Positions 51,901 through 57,900 of a DNA stretch of 64,000 nucleotides are shown in pieces. Source of the DNA: Bagarius yarrelli (lineage: Eukaryota > Chordata > Actinopteri > Siluriformes > Sisoridae); contig VCAZ01000049.1 of NCBI GenBank assembly GCA_005784505.1, positions 2,285,001 through 2,349,000 on the forward strand, in the 5' to 3' direction. Made by a program: the position numbers and the translations under genes. Positions within the stretch are counted from its first letter, which is position 1; every line of letters starts with the position of its first letter. The notes beneath the pieces are model-generated. The model was not told the DNA's origin, ran no database searches, and saw only the letters and a program-made list of their open reading frames with translations.

Positions 51901-54900
51901 CTTTGTCCCATCCTGTCTAAAACCATCAGCTATCTAGAAAAATAACAGAAAAATAACAGAAAGTCATATTATTTCCAGCCTTAATGGGTTTTAATCTATT
52001 TATACTATATTAATGTACCACAGATTACATTTTTGTTTATTAATTTAATCAAAAACATTAAAGTCTCCTTAAAGTTTTTGTTATAATATTTACTGTTATG
52101 ATATTTGTTATGCGGGCAGCACGGTGGCTTAGTGGTTAGCACTGTTGGCTTACAGTAAGGAGGTCCCGGGTTCAATTCCCAGGCAGGGGTCTTTCTGTGT
52201 GGAGTTTGCATGTTCTCCCTGTGCTTGTGTGGGTTTACTCTGGGTTCTCCGGTTTCCTCCCACAGTGCAAAAACATCTGTTAGGTTGATTAGTGATTCTA
52301 AATCGCCTACTGGCGACCTCCTGCCTTTCGCCCTTTCAGAGATGGCTGGGATAGACTACAGCAGAACCCTGTTACCACGAATTCACATATACATTTACAG
52401 CATTACAGCCGTTATCCTGTACAACTGAGCAACTGGGGGTTAACGGCCTTGCTTAGGGGTCCAGCAGTGGCAATTTGGTAGTGCTAGGACTCAAACTCCG
52501 GTCTTCCAGTTAGCAGTAGTTAACACCTTAACCACTTCACTACCACTTCCTGCCGTTTTATCTAAAACAGTCTTTACCTCACAAGCTTTTCTTTTTTTTC
52601 AGTAGTTAATATGTCACACAAAGGCAGCTTGTCCTTAAAAAAATCTATAAACATCATTTACCATGCAGGCTTTTCTGTGTCCAAAAAAGGACTTTCGGCT
52701 AATTAGAGAAACGTCACTATATCAACAGTGACACCATTAAACATTAAACCTATGCAGAAACGCACCTATTCTGGGAAATTAATTTATGATCAATTATGAT
52801 CAAATATAATGAACAATTACATTATTTTTATGTCATCTGATGTTACAGACAATGAATTAAAATTTTCTAACCAATTAAAATGTAACATTTAGCAGCACTG
52901 TGTTATAATTCACAGGAAATGAGTTACTATCCTGTCAATTTTACAGAAATTGTTTCTTCCTGTACTGTCACATAAGTCATCAAATGGTTTATTATGTTTC
53001 TTTATATGTTTTATTATATATTTCTTTATTTTCCATTATTTTCATTTACTTTCTATATATATTTTGCCCTGTACCAATTACTTTTTTGTTATTGCTACAG
53101 ACATAAATGAGTGTCAGATGGCAGCTGTGTGTGCTAATGGTCGGTGTGTGAACACAGAGGGCTCCTTCACATGTACATGCAACCATGGATACCAAACAAC
53201 TCCTGACAATAAAAGCTGCCAAGGTACATAAATCAAACACACACTGGCATGCACACTTGCACACAGTAAGCGTTCAGGTTTGTCAACCAGGCTGTCTCCG
53301 TTCCAGATGTGGACGAGTGTCTGCTCTCAGACGTCTGCGCTCACGGTACATGTGTTAATATTCCGGGCTCACACAGGTGCAGCTGTAACACAGGTTACCA
53401 AAGCAGCCCTGATGGAAAAGCTTGTGTGGGTACGTACCTTACGCTGGATAAATAGTCTGCATGAACCATAAGATATTGACTGTTGATGGTAACAGATTTA
53501 TTTATGGGATCTGAATTAGTGGCCATTGGCTTTGAGTCAAAATACTTGTAAGATGGTGAATGAAATCAATGTCTGCCTTTCAGATATCAATGAGTGCTTT
53601 GACTCCAGCTTGTGTTTGCGAGGTGTGTGTGTTAACACTGTTGGCTCCTTTACCTGTACCCTGTGTGAGGCTGGATACACTCTTTCCCAGGACAGACAGC
53701 GGTGTGAGGGTGAGTCCTTACACCAGTCAATTAAAACTACTATTGCACTTAGATATAATTGGCCAGCTGTGTTGTGTATTATGTTTTCTCCACCCGAAAT
53801 GACATACTATTAAATGACATAACTATGTGCTACATTTCAGTAAGTAGGTACTTCCAGGCTGTTAAAAAATCATGTTCTATATTAGTATGGTTCCGGGTAG
53901 TATGAATGAAATTTGTATGTACTTAAATCAACTATATTAATATTGTCGATATATGACATCAGGGCAGCACAAAGTTAAAGATGGATAATGTTAAAGTTTA
54001 ATGATGTTAAACGAGTGAAATTTAACTACAAGGACAATGTTGTTTTCTCAAGTACTTGAAAAGTGACATATCACCGCTTTGCGCTACTGTCGCATATGAC
54101 CAGTCATTTTCTGGGATAGTAAAGAGCCCATTATATGCATACTTCAAATCTGGGAGGAGTAGTAGATCATCTGGGAACATTTCTCCTACCAAGGATTTGG
54201 GCATCATAAAAGCCTTGCCTAGTTATTTTTACCTACTATATAGTACGGAAGTATGTGATTTCGGACCATGCCAATGTCTTTCATTATTTATGATATTGTA
54301 GATTTATTATAGAATCTGATATGTAACCAGTTTCTTTAGGATTTTTTGCAGACACAAATAAATAACTATATAATAATAAACTAAAATAAATAGTACCTTT
54401 TTCAAAAGAGTTTCAGAGTCAACTGTCCTTACAAGAAATTAAAAAACATAGTGCTGGCAAATCTTTACCAGATTAAGTAGTATTCTGCAAAAGATGGAGT
54501 ATAAACATCACAAATTTTAGAAAAAAAGATTTTTTTTGAATGCAACAATCTCAGAAAAACTTCCAACAGCTAAAAAAACATCCTAGAGGGTTCAGTTATA
54601 TAATATGCTAAGATTTGGCCATTATTTTGTTTTTCTTGCAGGATATGATGTACTTATTTTATTTAAAGTTTTCTAAATGGCCATAAGATGACATGTTGCC
54701 AATTAATAAATAAATATATATATATAAAATGTATATAATACAGTATCTTTTGATAATTTATTAAGTTTATTCTTGAAACTTGCTTGTATTGATGTTTAGC
54801 AGTTTATCATTGTGGTTAAAAATAAAAAAATGTACTAGCTATATCTTTTTTCCTTGCAGATATAGATGAGTGTCGCTCCTTGTCAGTGTGCCCAAATGGT

Positions 54901-57900
54901 ATCTGTCTAAACTCAGAGGGCTCGTACTCCTGTGTAAACTGCCCCACTGGTTTCACTGTCTCACCAGATGGAGAGCTGTGTCAAGGTATGAGGAGTTTTT
55001 TTTAATTTTGTGTCCTATATGCTTCAGACATTTGGCAAACAGTTGTGGACAAATTCTTTCTAAGTCATTAGACTGGATTTAATATAAGGACCACCTTATT
55101 GGAGAGACACAGTTGCTCTTTTTCTATAACGTACATATTAACATTTATTCTGCTGCATAGACTGCAGAATAAATGTTAATATGTACGTTAACATTTAACG
55201 TTAGCCAACCAGGAAGTTAACCCAAAACCCTGCATCATTAATAGGCTTTTAAATAGCATTCAATAAATCATACAAAACAATACAAAATTATTTTAATATA
55301 GTATTGTACTCCTAGTACCAAATTTTGTATAGTTATGTACTAAAACTGTGGGTAGTCTGTGTTCCAAAGATATTCAGACACACAAATAAAGCAATTTAAG
55401 ACAGATTTATGATGGCTGAATGTGAGTTTAACACATGAACCCATACTAACCTTTTGTATCCTAATTTATAGCCAGACCCAAGCGTGGACAATGCAGGATT
55501 TGTGCTCTGTTCAGGAGTCCTATCACTATTCAGTTTTGGGAGCCTGTTCTGTTTAAAATGGTTCAAAAGATTTATGTAGCAAAAAAATTAACTGACCTTG
55601 AAAATGATGGCCAACACCGATGGCTAATGGTGAAACCATAAATCCAGCTCGAATGGGATTACTTAATAAGTAAATTAAAAACAATGTGATCCTTAAAGTC
55701 AACAGTACATTTTTGTGCTTCTCTGTGTGGAACCAGCCTGCTTACCTTACACATCTTGCACATTTCCGCCAGAGATACCCCCAAGGCCTCTCCAGGCAAT
55801 TTATGTGCCATGAGAGATAAGTATAGTCTCACAGTGGCAGTTATAAGCTGCCAATCATGACGCGTCCCATCATGTGAGGGAGACATCTGTCAGAAGCATT
55901 ATGTAACAACAAAGAGCCCGCATTTCCAGACCCTGCACCAGGAACCCTCTAAAGGTCCCTCTAAATATCTACGGTTTGATCCTATACCGTGAAGCAGTAA
56001 AGCTGGCAGGGGTAGTGAGGTATCCCCCTGCAACACCGGGGAAGTTCGGGCACTGTATACGGAAGCGTGATTTTTCTCTTCCAGATGTGTGTGTCCCCAG
56101 AAACCAGGCTCTTATGGCATCAAGGCCTTTTCAAGGGGGATTGACAGTCTTTAGACTTGCTTTCTTCCCTGAAGTCTTTGGTTGTGTTCGCTGCCTCTAT
56201 ATCTCCACCCTCTGTGAAATAAAAGAAGCAATACCCTGAGCCGAGCGATATGGGGAGCTTGCTTTGATGCTGGGTAGAGCATCCTCTTGGACCTAGATGT
56301 GGCGAGGCCCAGATGCCTTTCTGCGGTCACCATAGCTGCCATGGAGCGGTCAACTGCTCTGCCCATATCATGCTGGCCCTGAGAGATAGGGTCCCTCAGC
56401 AGCTCCGCCTGGTCTGCCTCTATATGGCCATTGTATATATATATATGCCTCTGCTGAGCCTTGGCAACAGCAGGACCTGACTTTGGGGACTCGGGGCCTG
56501 GCTGTTTTTCTCAAACACAAAAACTAACCAACAATTCTCATAGGCAGCCCTATTGAGAGCTGACTGAGCATGCTCTACTCCTAGACAACACACGTTTTTG
56601 ACATGTAAAAGCAGACTGTTTGTTTTGCTCGCTCGGCATTTTAGCTTTTCTCTTAGACATATTTTTCTCTTATAATGCATTCATACACACACAAACCAGG
56701 TCGATAACATCACCCGCTCGTTGCTTAATGCTTTCCATTAGACACCATTAGATAGATTTCATATATGCTTCAGGGCAAAGGTTAATAAATGGAGTTCATA
56801 AAAGTGACCTAGCTCGAGTTCGTAAAGGAGAACACATATAGATAGGTGTTCCAATTTCTTTGTTTATATATGGCATTAGTATTGCAAAATAGCTTTACAT
56901 AGCAAAATAGTTTAAATGTTCACTGTGACTTTCCTTTCAACTGAATGTTTTCCGTTATTACCTTTGAATTTTGTTGCCTTTGGGCATAAAAATGTAGAAT
57001 TAAATTAATTATTGAATCTGTTTACACAGTTGTTTCACCAATGAATAATCTTCGATCATCAGTCATTTATTAGTTATTTTATAATGGTTAAAAATTTTGT
57101 GGGGTATGTAATGAATATAATTACTTAGCGACAATATGCGCCTCTATGCACATAGATTGATTTGCCAGACCAGATAATGCAGGCTCGTTTTCTTACTATA
57201 AATTATTTGATGGTCAGACAGCTCAGCTGCTGATATTCATTATAATTTGATTTAGTGTGATTAAGCAGCTTGCACTTTTATATTAGTACATTCATCTGTC
57301 ATGTCTGTAAATTTATAAATCACACACTGAAATTTAAATACGAAAATACAAACATGCAGAACAGCTTGTTTGTATGTATACTTTTAATCATGGGGAGCAA
57401 ATTGTGATGTTGCGTGATCGTTTGTTTGCCCACATGAAAAGAAAAAGGTTTTATTTTGGTTACTGAGGTACCAAGGTTATAGGTTTTAGGTGCAGCATTA
57501 ATTATCTGCATTAATGGTTATTATCCATGGTACAGTGTTAAATGCACAGACAGTCTATATGTCTGTCTGTGTGTGAGAGAGAAAGACTAAGGCATGTGAT
57601 CAATGCCAGAGAAAAGAATTTCCATCTCTAAAATAGCGCCAGCTCTTTAAGCGTTTGTTGATAGAGCCATTATGAAGTGCCTGTAATAGCTTGCTGGTTT
57701 GGATTGAGCTCTCCAACCTGCATAACTTATCTCTCGCCTCCTCTTCATCAGCCCCTCTTTCAGTGCAGTTTAATAACGCTGGAGCTTCATGTGCAGACCA
57801 AAAGACTTGCACTAATTCGCTGTGGTATGCAGCGTGTTTTGTTGGGTTATCGGCGCATCAGCAGGCTTTTTCCAACGGCTTGGAAACCGCTTGTGTTTTG

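Larger units (their letters stand above)
50083..53100. other. ltbp2 intron 16
   Basis: 3.0 kb containing the third CAGTGGCGGGC element (51140-51424), a type C SINE (52113-52384) and a type A SINE directly after it (52391-52552). Region 51480-51920 has overlapping open frames on both strands, none recognisable. Confidence 0.65.

Noticed and set aside
51472..51920. Overlapping open frames on both strands, possible gene or processed pseudogene
   Set aside because: No recognisable domain, no splice context and no consistent frame; probably repeat-derived, next to the element at 51140.
52113..52190. tRNA-gene-like A and B boxes
   Set aside because: They belong to a dispersed SINE head; no cloverleaf with a full acceptor stem is evident.
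56151..56366. Minus-strand open frame as a host gene
   Set aside because: Resembles DIRS1 gag, is isolated and broken on both sides.
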